In this document: positions 1-6,129 of the stretch, one piece after another
How positions within the stretch are numbered: the stretch's first letter is position 1
Layout of the letters: every line of letters starts with the position of its first letter
NCBI GenBank assembly: GCA_045660825.1
Contig: JAZREN010000014.1
Coordinates: 1 to 16,646 of the forward strand
Length of the DNA stretch: 16,646 bases
Reading direction: 5' to 3'
Source of the DNA: HGM04593 sp045660825
GTDB lineage: Bacteria > Bacteroidota > Bacteroidia > Bacteroidales > Bacteroidaceae
The notes under the pieces: generated by a model
The model's database searches: none
Seen by the model: only the letters and a program-made list of their open reading frames with translations
Told to the model about the DNA's origin: nothing
Program-made: the position numbers and the translations under genes

Positions 1-519
1 CACTGCTTTGTACAGTTCTGCGGCCTTAAGTAGGACATCAATCTCTTTATCCCACTCAAACAACAAATCCTGTATTCTGCCCTGTGAAAAATACAGGTTC
101 GCTTTGGTCAGCAAGTCTTCCGAATCGGCACCTTGCTCTATACCCTCACAAAAACAGGTCATTGCTTGAGCCAAGTTACCCTGATTTTCGTATATCCTGC
201 CTTGATAATAGCAGGTACGCAGTCTATCGGTTGCGGAACCTTTATCATTATAATAATCAATAGCCGGCTGCAACACCTCAAAGTCGGTCTTGTCAATGAC
301 ATTCTTATCAAATGCCATAGACAACAGCAAAGCGTGCTTTGCCTTCTCCTCTTTACTCGACAGTTCTTCGGCATCAATCCTCTCAAGGACAGCCAATGCA
401 CTATCAGGCCTTTGTACAATAAAGGTTTCTACCTGCATCAGTGTTTCCCAATGCTTCGAGTGTCTGTTACAAGCCACCAGACAGAGTGCAAGAATGATGA
501 TTGATATGTAGTGTCTCAT
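1..519 (-). CDS. TPR-type lipoprotein, 5' part only (C-terminus outside window)
   Basis: The reading frame is open from an ATG at 519 to the window edge, giving 173 residues with no stop. The N-terminus is a lipoprotein signal: a hydrophobic run at residues 4-15 and then the lipobox L-V-A-C with Cys17, so the protein should be lipid-anchored in the envelope. The rest is helical. It contains 'RPDSALAVLERI' (about 37-48) and a TPR-like stretch with 'RLRTCYYQGRIYENQGNLA' (about 109-127). Bacteroidales genomes hold many such TPR lipoproteins, several of them longer and ending in a transmembrane segment and a coiled coil or DNA-binding domain; that part cannot be seen here. The start is supported by a good promoter ending about 30 nt upstream. 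The function is unknown beyond likely protein-protein interaction. Confidence 0.8.
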   Translation of the reverse strand, partial: MRHYISIIILALCLVACNRHSKHWETLMQVETFIVQRPDSALAVLERIDAEELSSKEEKAKHALLLSMAFDKNVIDKTDFEVLQPAIDYYNDKGSATDRLRTCYYQGRIYENQGNLAQAMTCFCEGIEQGADSEDLLTKANLYFSQGRIQDLLFEWDKEIDVLLKAAELYKAV

Positions 520-548
520 AAAATCCGCTTACAAATGCTTTATAACTG

Positions 549-578
549 CAAATGTAAGCGAAATATCCCAAAAATCAA
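549..578 (-). promoter_or_regulatory. Bacteroidetes-type promoter of the TPR lipoprotein gene
   Basis: On the minus strand a TTG (576-578) is followed after 19 nt by TACATTTG (549-556), an exact match to the -7 consensus TAnnTTTG. The implied transcription start is near 542, leaving a leader of about 20 nt before the ATG at 519. A perfect 8-bp inverted repeat, ATCCCAAA (565-572) and TTTGGGAT (585-592), brackets the -33 element and may be an operator. Confidence 0.65.
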
Positions 579-583
579 TACAC

Positions 584-724
584 CTTTGGGATTTGTACAA
601 TGCCCTTGCGTGGCGATTGAGGGAAAGCCTCGCCCAAATAAACGGCATAGAGCTACTGACAATAAAAGACACCGCATTGCAGCTTGTATTTACCAAGAAA
701 AAAGGTAAGGAGCAAGCCGGTTAA
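584..724 (+). other. Coding-like segment without a start, possible gene remnant
   Basis: The 224-bp gap between the TPR lipoprotein gene and the MATE gene holds a plus-strand frame open from 512 to a TAA at 722-724 but with no ATG. From about 584 the translation looks protein-like (for example 'ALAWRLRESLAQINGIELL' and 'LVFTKKKGKEQAG'), and base composition is richer in G+C than in the flanking promoter DNA. It could be the C-terminal remnant of a lost gene, or chance. I do not recognise the family. Confidence 0.2.
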
Positions 725-743
725 CACGAACGTACCATTACCG

Positions 744-2093
744 TCAACGTGACCTTTTGAAAAACATATAGCCCACGACAACAATAAAAGTCAACAGTTC
801 CGACAACGGCAATGCAAGCCACATGCCTTTCACATCCATCACCTCGGGCAGTAACAAAAAGGCCGGGAACAGGAAGACGACTCCACGCAACAGGGCGAAG
901 ATTGTTGAAGCGGCAACCTTTTCGATGCTCTGCAGGTAGCCGATAGCAACAAGGTTAAGGATAAAGAAGAGGAAACCGGCTGCAAAATAAGGGAAACCTT
1001 CAATGGCAATATGTGCAGCGGGGTCACTGTCGGCAATGAACAGATGTACCAGATATTGAGGAAAAAGGGTGAATGCGATGATTGAAACAAGAGAACTGAG
1101 CACTGCTGCGCGAACAGAGATTGAGAGAGTCTTGCGCACCCTATCCCAGCGCCCTGCTCCATAGTTATAACTGATAATAGGTTGTGCCGACTGCGCTATC
1201 GAATTGCCGAACATGAACACAAACGGTGTATAGTAACACGCAATACCGTATGCACCCACACCGGCATCACCCAGATATTTCATAAACACGTAATTCCCGG
1301 CAAAGAGCACAAATGCCATTGTAAGCTCGCCCAGCAGTGCCGAAAAACCAATCTTGCATTGGTACGCGATATTCCTTATTGAAAGCGTAAGGCTTATGGG
1401 CGACATCTTCACACCGCTCATTTTCAACGTGCCGGCATACTTCACAAGGTAGACAAACGCCATCACACCGCCAATCACAGTGCTTATTGCCGATGCTATT
1501 GCTGCACCCTTCACACCCATTCCGAGCGGGAAGATAAAGAGCCAGTCAAAGAAGATGTTGAGCATAGCAGGTACCACATTGCACCACATTGCATATTTGG
1601 GAGAGCCATCGAGACGAATGATAAACAGACCGACGATGGACCACATCTGCATTATGCCCGATGGGATTAGATAGACCAAATAATCCCTTACCAAAGGCAT
1701 GAGTGTCTGTGACGCGCCAAGCATATATGATATCTGCTCGGGAGCAAGCAGTGCAAAAATCATTACGCCAATAGCCACAAAGGTTGAGAACCACATGGCT
1801 TGTGTCACGTTTATGCGTGCCGCCTTCACATTATTCTGCGAGAGATGGATTGACGCCACCACCGATGCACCCATTCCCACCATCAGCGCAAAACCCGTGA
1901 GTACAAGGAATATCGGATAGCAGATGTTAATGGCAGCAATTCCGTTGCTGCCCACTCCGTGACCCACAAAAATGCCGTCGACCACCGTCAACAGCGACCA
2001 ACTCACCATTCCCAACAGAGTGGGTATGAACATCTTTGTAAATAGCCTCGAAATATTCGTTGTTCCAAAATCTATATCGTCCCTGCCTGCCAT
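744..2093 (-). CDS. MATE family multidrug/metabolite efflux transporter
   Basis: A 449-residue polytopic membrane protein of the usual MATE length (about 450), with around 12 predicted hydrophobic segments in two related halves. Typical early motifs are visible: 'MFIPTLLGMVSW' (21-32) and 'VDGIFVGHGVGSNGIAAIN' (38-56). In the second half 'GNSIAQSAQPIISYNYGAG' matches the corresponding conserved region. MATE proteins export cationic drugs or metabolites in exchange for Na+ or H+ across the inner membrane; the substrate cannot be told from sequence. The frame stays open 18 codons further upstream to 2147, but the ATG at 2093 begins the family-like N-terminus. TATCTTCG on the minus strand, about 25 nt upstream, is one mismatch from the -7 consensus. 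It lies 153 bp downstream of the GNAT gene on the same strand, so co-transcription is possible but not shown. Confidence 0.92.
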   Translation of the reverse strand: MAGRDDIDFGTTNISRLFTKMFIPTLLGMVSWSLLTVVDGIFVGHGVGSNGIAAINICYPIFLVLTGFALMVGMGASVVASIHLSQNNVKAARINVTQAMWFSTFVAIGVMIFALLAPEQISYMLGASQTLMPLVRDYLVYLIPSGIMQMWSIVGLFIIRLDGSPKYAMWCNVVPAMLNIFFDWLFIFPLGMGVKGAAIASAISTVIGGVMAFVYLVKYAGTLKMSGVKMSPISLTLSIRNIAYQCKIGFSALLGELTMAFVLFAGNYVFMKYLGDAGVGAYGIACYYTPFVFMFGNSIAQSAQPIISYNYGAGRWDRVRKTLSISVRAAVLSSLVSIIAFTLFPQYLVHLFIADSDPAAHIAIEGFPYFAAGFLFFILNLVAIGYLQSIEKVAASTIFALLRGVVFLFPAFLLLPEVMDVKGMWLALPLSELLTFIVVVGYMFFKRSR

Positions 2094-2164
2094 AAGAAAA
2101 ATTTTTATGCGAAGATAATAAATTTGAGCTGAAATGTGAAAGCGCAAAGCGGAAAGCTGCGGAT

Positions 2165-2231
2165 AAGCGAGCGGGTGGAAGCTTGCTTACACACAAAGCG
2201 AGCGGAAGCAGGTTCAAGCACACGAAGTGTG
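2165..2231. repeat. Short direct repeats and a hairpin in the GNAT-MATE spacer
   Basis: The spacer contains two related copies, AAGCGAGCGGGTGGAAGC (2165-2182) and AAGCGAGCGGAAGC (2196-2209), the second lacking an internal GTGG. After them comes a perfect 5-bp hairpin CACAC-GAA-GTGTG (2219-2231). Further AAAGCG motifs lie on both sides (2142-2156 and 2235-2240). The stretch is strongly purine-skewed on the plus strand and richer in G+C than other spacers here. The hairpin sits about 16-28 nt beyond the GNAT stop on that gene's strand, but no U-run follows it, so it is not a standard terminator. Confidence 0.5.
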
Positions 2232-2246
2232 GTTAAAGCGGAAAAC

Positions 2247-2771
2247 TTACTCACAGTTTTCAATTTTCAGTTTACTAAGTTGATAAGCATCTCGCGCATC
2301 GCCATTTGCCAAATAAATTACCCCGCAGCGTTGAAATCCATATTTCTGCAATATGTGATGCATGATTACATTGTCGCGATGCGTGTCAATGCGCACTGTT
2401 CCGGTACGTTCAAATGCCCAGTCAAGCAACAGCCGTGCATAGCCTTTGCCGGGTGCAGCAACAGCAATGCGATGAATTACATGATATGGTTCATTGTTCA
2501 GCCATACACCATCCTCAATATATGAATATGTCGGATCCGGCCCCGGAATGAATGCCATTGTAGCCTCAATCTCCCCATCGGCACCATCGGTAGCAACGTA
2601 GCACACGCCACGTTCAATATCGCCACGGACCACCTCAACCGACGGATACCCTACACTCCATTGGTGCAAGTTGCCACTTGCACGCATAATACCCTTCGCG
2701 TTCTCAAAGAGGCGCAACAGTGCCGGTATGTCATCATATGTTGCTTTGCGTATATAAAGAGCCTGCTTCAC
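2247..2771 (-). CDS. GNAT family N-acetyltransferase
   Basis: A 174-residue protein, a normal size for a single GNAT domain. The N-terminus 'YIRKATYDDIPALLRLFE' (6-23) is the usual first strand and helix. The acetyl-CoA binding core is 'HRIAVAAPGKGYARLLLDW' (100-118), with a P-G-K-G-Y-A version of the Q/RxxGxG/A loop. The C-terminal part 'DTHRDNVIMHHILQKYGF' (129-146) matches the common GNAT motif B region. The enzyme should transfer an acetyl group from acetyl-CoA to an amine; the acceptor is unknown. The start is a GTG at 2769-2771. No in-frame ATG exists upstream before a stop, and the next internal Met (29) would remove the first strand. Confidence 0.88.
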   Translation of the reverse strand: MKQALYIRKATYDDIPALLRLFENAKGIMRASGNLHQWSVGYPSVEVVRGDIERGVCYVATDGADGEIEATMAFIPGPDPTYSYIEDGVWLNNEPYHVIHRIAVAAPGKGYARLLLDWAFERTGTVRIDTHRDNVIMHHILQKYGFQRCGVIYLANGDARDAYQLSKLKIENCE

Positions 2772-2797
2772 CCTACAATGTTTTCATAGTTCTTTTA

Positions 2798-2805
2798 CAA
2801 AACTA
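2798..2805 (-). promoter_or_regulatory. Possible -7 box for the GNAT gene
   Basis: On the minus strand TAGTTTTG fits TAnnTTTG and lies 27 nt upstream of the GTG start. No convincing -33 TTTG is found at the right distance, so this is weaker than the other promoters listed. Confidence 0.35.
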
Positions 2806-2869
2806 TAAAAAATATTCATGAAACACTATATTTCTCCAAAGATTTCCGATGAAATCCATTACGACATTC

Positions 2870-2877
2870 TACCTTTG
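2870..2877 (+). promoter_or_regulatory. -7 box for the 225-aa hypothetical gene
   Basis: TACCTTTG is an exact TAnnTTTG match, ending 25 nt before the ATG at 2903. The -33 region is poor (TTTCC near 2843-2847, spacing slightly long). The box decides the start: an in-frame ATG at 2849 lies upstream of the expected transcription start and so would not be on the mRNA. Confidence 0.55.
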
Positions 2878-2902
2878 CTACCGAAAACAAAGACGCAACA
2901 AT

Positions 2903-3580
2903 ATGATAAGATTGAAAGACGACAGCCTCAATTTCCTACAAGCAATGAACCTGGGCTGCACCAGCAATGGAGTCCGTTTGGAAAATATCAATAACGAGAC
3001 CAAGAAAAAAGTCATTGACAACGATTCAAAGAATGGATATGTCATTGTAAGCCCATGCTGTGGATATGAGCAACCGGGCATTGAACCTTGTGGCAAAGAC
3101 GCAAAACTTGCATTGTCCGATTTCAACATGAAACGGATTGCGGAGGTAATGACAACCTGCAAAGAAAACAAATTCAGATACATGCCCATATTCGGTCGTT
3201 TCACACAGAATAACGAAGAATGGTACGAAGCGGCATTCGTCATATACCCATATTGGACAAATGACAAACCGCACACTTTTGATGAGTTGCAAACATTCGC
3301 TATTGGGTTGGCCAAAAGATTTAACCAGGGAACAATATTGATTAAAAGGCCTGGCGAGAAACCCGTATATGTCACGAAAGAAGGAAATACCGAATGCGAA
3401 ATCGGTGAAGAGAGAGATGCAATCTCCGATTTGACAGAACATTATTTCACGGATTTGCATAAACAAAACACAAATGCAACATCAGTATACACCGGCGCAT
3501 ATATAAACCCACGTCCGGGTTCGCTGATGGCGAGTCATGTCCGCTTTCTAAAGGGTGAAAAATTCATCAGCTATCCCTGA
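2903..3580 (+). CDS. Hypothetical protein, 225 aa, DUF3293-like pattern
   Basis: I do not recognise this family with certainty. The product is soluble-looking, with no signal peptide or membrane segment. Visible elements: 'GYVIVSPCCGYEQPG' (45-59), an N-rich helix with 'DFNMKRIAEVM' (73-83), 'FRYMPIFGRFTQ' (91-102), 'EEWYEAAFVIYPYW' (105-118), and 'LAKRFNQGTILIK' (136-148). A strand, then an asparagine-led helix, then 'G.f.......E.sf.i', then a '..FnQ..i' segment resembles the DUF3293 type of uncharacterised bacterial protein; this is pattern memory, not a search. Cysteines at 52, 53, 63 and 86 could be structural. The start is the ATG at 2903 downstream of the -7 box. It stands alone on its strand between two minus-strand units and overlaps the convergent 70-aa gene by 10 nt. 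Its codons look more A/T-rich than those of the housekeeping genes, so acquisition by transfer is possible. Confidence 0.75.
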   Translation: MIRLKDDSLNFLQAMNLGCTSNGVRLENINNETKKKVIDNDSKNGYVIVSPCCGYEQPGIEPCGKDAKLALSDFNMKRIAEVMTTCKENKFRYMPIFGRFTQNNEEWYEAAFVIYPYWTNDKPHTFDELQTFAIGLAKRFNQGTILIKRPGEKPVYVTKEGNTECEIGEERDAISDLTEHYFTDLHKQNTNATSVYTGAYINPRPGSLMASHVRFLKGEKFISYP

Positions 3581-3783
3581 TTCATTTTGAACATCATAGT
3601 CACTATGCGCCGTGCATTTTCGGGCGCATAGTGCTGTACAAGCGAGACAAGCACACGACCCAACGAGAACACCCCGTCTATCCCCGATTTTACACGCGCG
3701 GCAGCAGCCACCTTTGCAGCCTCGTTGGCACGCTGCAGGCTACGCAGTTCGCGCAACGATTTTATATCGCACAATCTCTCCAT
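3571..3783 (-). CDS. Small hypothetical protein (70 aa), third gene of the YtxH/holin-like cluster
   Basis: A 70-residue basic protein starting at the ATG 3781-3783, one base after the stop of the holin-like gene, so the two are very likely co-translated. It is helical: a charged first helix 'LRELRSLQRANEAAKVAAAA' (10-29) and then a hydrophobic helix around 'GVFSLGRVLVSLV' (37-49). No catalytic motif is seen. The N-terminal helix could form a coiled coil or lie on the membrane surface. Its 3' end overlaps the convergent hypothetical gene by 10 nt and contains a perfect 11-bp inverted repeat (3601-3633). I recall YtxH/holin-like pairs in Bacteroides often having a small third gene of this kind, with unknown function. 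Confidence 0.65.
   Translation of the reverse strand: MERLCDIKSLRELRSLQRANEAAKVAAAARVKSGIDGVFSLGRVLVSLVQHYAPENARRIVTMMFKMNQG
3601..3633. terminator. 11-bp perfect inverted repeat at the convergent gene end, possible terminator
   Basis: CACTATGCGCC (3601-3611) and GGCGCATAGTG (3623-3633) pair perfectly around an 11-nt loop. It begins 20 nt after the stop of the plus-strand hypothetical gene and lies inside the last codons of the minus-strand 70-aa gene. The stem is strong, but no U-run follows on either strand, so intrinsic termination is uncertain. Confidence 0.4.
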
Positions 3784-3784
3784 A

Positions 3785-4141
3785 TTACTTTTCGTTACCT
3801 TCCATTTCTTTAAAAAATATCTTTACAAAACGTCTCACCATCCTGTCGACAAACAGACATTCACGCAGCAGATACACCACCCATGCCGTGAGCAACAGCA
3901 ACACAGCAACGGCTACAATTGACAAAGGAAGCCCTACAAGCGGCATCAGAAGAATTGCGACAAGTACCATGAGTGCCAAGTAAGCCACAAAGAGGAACAT
4001 GGAGAGAACAAAAACGCATATCACATCGCCAAACAACAACGACAGGCATTCTACCACATGCAACTTGCACCCATCCACGTTCCTCTTCAAATACTCAAGA
4101 GCAGCCTTTGAAATATCCTCAATATCGGCTCTGAATCCCAT
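3785..4141 (-). CDS. Phage holin-like (DUF1469-type) inner-membrane protein
   Basis: A 118-residue protein with an amphipathic N-terminal segment (1-36), two long hydrophobic segments (about 38-62 and 64-92) and a basic C-terminal tail (about 93-118, 'DRMVRRFVKIFFKEME'). This layout fits the Phage_holin_3_6/DUF1469 family, common in Bacteroidetes chromosomes outside prophages and usually found next to a YtxH-like gene, as here. Despite the name there is no evidence of lysis function: no endolysin or phage genes are nearby. A role in the envelope or stress response is inferred from family context. It starts 29 nt after the YtxH stop and ends one base before the 70-aa gene, consistent with one operon. 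Confidence 0.75.
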   Translation of the reverse strand: MGFRADIEDISKAALEYLKRNVDGCKLHVVECLSLLFGDVICVFVLSMFLFVAYLALMVLVAILLMPLVGLPLSIVAVAVLLLLTAWVVYLLRECLFVDRMVRRFVKIFFKEMEGNEK

Positions 4142-4170
4142 ACAATCTATTACCTTTTCAAAGCGATTTC

Positions 4171-4383
4171 CTATTCTTCTTCAACCACAATCTTCTCCTC
4201 GACCTTGCAGTCACAGCCATCCTTGCCGCAACAACCGGCATGGTCAAAATGTCTTTTAATGTCGCCGAGCCTATCCTTTATGTCGCGGCGCATATCCTCG
4301 CCCTTCTTTGGGGCAAACATCATCATCACTAAGCCACCGGCCAACATGCCACCGGTAAAGGCCAAAAAATTACAGATTTTCAT
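4171..4383 (-). CDS. YtxH-domain protein with Cys-rich acidic tail
   Basis: A 70-residue protein. Residues 6-24 are hydrophobic and glycine-rich ('FLAFTGGMLAGGLVMMMFAP'), followed at once by 'KKGEDMRRDIKDRLGD' (26-41); this Gly-rich helix, then A-P-K-x-G, then charged helix is the YtxH signature. It should be a single-pass membrane protein with a short cytoplasmic coil. The tail is unusual: four cysteines in 'CCGKDGCDC' (51-59), which could bind a metal, and a Glu-rich end. YtxH proteins are associated with general stress in Bacillus; the role here is unknown. It is the first gene of the three-gene unit. The upstream minus-strand sequence has only imperfect promoter candidates (AACCTTTG at 4416-4423, TATACTTG at 4425-4432). 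Confidence 0.75.
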   Translation of the reverse strand: MKICNFLAFTGGMLAGGLVMMMFAPKKGEDMRRDIKDRLGDIKRHFDHAGCCGKDGCDCKVEEKIVVEEE

Positions 4384-4473
4384 ACAAACAATTTTTAGCG
4401 GTTAACATTCGCAGGTTCCAAAGGTTCAAGTATAGGAATAATGGCCACGAAAGAAAAAACACATGTTACTTTC

Positions 4474-4504
4474 TTGCTGTTTTATCCCAAAAGCACTACC
4501 TTTG
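4474..4504 (+). promoter_or_regulatory. Bacteroidetes-type promoter of the DUF3298 lipoprotein-rsmG unit
   Basis: TTG (4474-4476), a 20-nt spacer, then TACCTTTG (4497-4504), an exact -7 match. Transcription should start near 4511, about 24 nt before the ATG at 4535. It probably also drives rsmG, which overlaps the first gene. Confidence 0.7.
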
Positions 4505-4534
4505 GTTCTCCTGTAACTGATAAACAAAAGTGAT

Positions 4535-5353
4535 ATGAAAAAGTGCACTGCAATTATATTTTATTCAGCATTATTTTTCCTTTTTTCATGTAGTGGAAAG
4601 CATACCGACAACACGCACTCCGGTTTTGAAAATGAGTCCATTGCAATGAGCATAAAGGACACGATAAAGATAGACGAAAAATACAGCTACGCATATGCAG
4701 ACAAAGATGAACCGGCACTCACGGTCGAAATATCCTTGCCTATAGTGGAACTGAACAATGCTGCGGCAACTGCAAGGATTGACAGCACTCTTGCCATGTA
4801 TATTTTCGGCGAGAGCAGCACTTTAAAAGATGCATGCTACGGATTTATAAACGGCCGAAAAACGGATTTCGATGAGTTACACGACGAGTACATCAACTCC
4901 AAAGACAATGATGTGCCGGCATTCTTTTTTTCACTCTACGACATTATTGGAGCTACAGTACAGGTTGGTTACAAAGACTGCATCACATATTTTGTCGTAC
5001 ACGAAGAATACAATGGTGGAGCACACCCCAACACCTTTATAAGCATCACAAACTTTGACCCGAACAGCGGTAACGAGATAACCTTGAATGACATTTTCAA
5101 AGAGGGATACGAAGAACAATTGATTGCAATCCTCACAGAGCAACTGATGAAAGAAAACAATGCAGCAACCATTGAAGAACTACGTGATCAAGGTTTTCTC
5201 TTCTTCGACACCGAGATGTTCATATCAAACAATTTCGCACTTGAGAAGGAGAGTATTACATTCCTATACAACCCATACGAGATTGCATGCTATGCAATGG
5301 GCCACATATATGTAACACTGGATTATAAATCACTTGAAGAAATAATGAAATAA
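4535..5353 (+). CDS. Lipoprotein with DUF4163/DUF3298 (RsiV-like) domains
   Basis: A 272-residue protein with a lipoprotein signal: 'MKKCTAIIFYSALFFLFSC', lipobox L16-F17-S18-C19. It should be anchored in the envelope facing the periplasm or cell surface. The middle carries 'PIVELNNAAATARIDSTLA' (69-87) and 'VVHEEYNGGAHPNT' (154-167). The C-terminal part has 'SGNEITLNDIF' (178-188) and 'ITFLYNPYEIACYAMG' (241-256). The Y-N-G-G-A-H-P motif and the final 'F.y.pYeia.ya.g' block are typical of DUF3298 proteins, related to the outer part of the anti-sigma factor RsiV. No sigma factor gene is next to it, so an anti-sigma role is not supported. Its TAA overlaps the ATG of rsmG by one base (TAATG), implying translational coupling. 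Confidence 0.85.
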   Translation: MKKCTAIIFYSALFFLFSCSGKHTDNTHSGFENESIAMSIKDTIKIDEKYSYAYADKDEPALTVEISLPIVELNNAAATARIDSTLAMYIFGESSTLKDACYGFINGRKTDFDELHDEYINSKDNDVPAFFFSLYDIIGATVQVGYKDCITYFVVHEEYNGGAHPNTFISITNFDPNSGNEITLNDIFKEGYEEQLIAILTEQLMKENNAATIEELRDQGFLFFDTEMFISNNFALEKESITFLYNPYEIACYAMGHIYVTLDYKSLEEIMK

Positions 5354-5973
5354 TGGAAAACATAACAAAGTATTTCCCCAACCTCAGCGACAAACAAAAA
5401 GAGCAGTTCGCTGCGCTCTACGACCTTTATTACGACTGGAACAGCAAAATAAACGTGATCTCACGCAAGGACATTGAGAACCTTTATCTGCACCACGTGC
5501 TTCATTCACTGGCAATAGCAAAGTATATCACTTTCAAGCCCGGCACAAAAATCATGGATATGGGTTGTGGAGGCGGTTTCCCCGGTATTCCTCTTGCGAT
5601 AATGTTCCCCGAGGTACAGTTCCACCTTGTTGACAGCATTGGCAAGAAGGTGCGTGTAGCCGGCGAGATTGCCCACTCCATTGGCTTGACCAATGTACGC
5701 ACAAGCCACAGCCGCGCCGAGGAGATAAAGGATAAGTACAGTTTTGTGGTGAGCCGTGCCGTGATGCAACTGCCCGATCTTGTTAAGATTTGCCGCAAAA
5801 ACATCTCGAACGAGCAGTTCAACGCCCTACCCAACGGCATCATATGCCTCAAAGGTGGTGACATGACAGCCGAGACACAACTGTTCAAGAACTGCCGCGA
5901 AATAATTGATATCAGCAACTATTTTGCCGAGGAGTATTTTAAAGACAAAAAAGTTGTTTACGTACAGTTGTAA
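5353..5973 (+). CDS. rsmG: 16S rRNA (guanine527-N7)-methyltransferase RsmG
   Basis: A 206-residue protein, the usual length for RsmG (GidB). It uses S-adenosylmethionine to methylate N7 of G527 in 16S rRNA. The SAM-binding loop is 'MDMGCGGGFPGIPLA' (68-82), with the acidic residue after strand 2 in 'HLVDS' (91-95). Family motifs 'WNSKINVISRKD' (29-40), 'HHVLHSL' (47-52) and 'VVSRAV' (132-137) are present. All look intact. The start overlaps the stop of the upstream lipoprotein gene. The gene is followed by the 141-bp palindromic element, which may end the transcript or separate it from the next gene. Confidence 0.95.
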   Translation: MENITKYFPNLSDKQKEQFAALYDLYYDWNSKINVISRKDIENLYLHHVLHSLAIAKYITFKPGTKIMDMGCGGGFPGIPLAIMFPEVQFHLVDSIGKKVRVAGEIAHSIGLTNVRTSHSRAEEIKDKYSFVVSRAVMQLPDLVKICRKNISNEQFNALPNGIICLKGGDMTAETQLFKNCREIIDISNYFAEEYFKDKKVVYVQL

Positions 5974-5975
5974 AT

Positions 5976-6116
5976 GTACTAAAAAGCGAACTTCTGCGTT
6001 ATGCTTGTCCTTTAAATCCTCATTTACTTCAAGTAAACTTCGGTTTAAAGCAACTGCGCAAGCCTTGAATTTCATCTTTTTATTCCCTTTACGCAAATAG
6101 CGAAAATTTCTACTAC
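5976..6116. repeat. Imperfect palindromic element, probably an interspersed repeat
   Basis: This stretch fills nearly all of the rsmG-hydrolase gap. Its centre is a nested perfect palindrome about base 6030: CTTTAAA (6010-6016) pairs with TTTAAAG (6044-6050), and inside it TTTACTT (6023-6029) pairs with AAGTAAA (6031-6037). The outer ends are also loosely inverted: GTACTAAAAAGCG at 5976 against CGAAAATTTCTACTAC at 6101-6116, with TGCGTTA and TTACGC nearer the centre. Translated products ('LNRSLLEVNEDLKDK' antisense, 'FKSSFTSSKLRFKA' sense) look like spurious hypothetical proteins I remember from many Bacteroidales genomes. That suggests a dispersed non-coding repeat, but it was not searched. 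Confidence 0.55.
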
Positions 6117-6129
6117 ACTAAACAACATC

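Noticed and set aside
511..708. 65-aa open frame with an ATG near the TPR lipoprotein start
   Set aside because: Very basic, Cys/His/Lys-rich translation; the ATG overlaps the opposite gene's start and the promoter lies inside it. Another frame of this region looks more protein-like.
3785..4141. Prophage signal from the holin-like gene
   Set aside because: No other phage gene is nearby, and this family is common on Bacteroidetes chromosomes beside YtxH-like genes.
4535..5353. Anti-sigma factor (RsiV) assignment for the DUF3298-type lipoprotein
   Set aside because: The protein is a lipoprotein without a cytoplasmic sigma-binding domain, and no sigma factor gene is adjacent.
5827..6096. 89-aa antisense open frame across the end of rsmG and the palindromic element
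   Set aside because: Half is antisense to rsmG and the rest is the repeat itself; this is the kind of spurious small protein such repeats produce.
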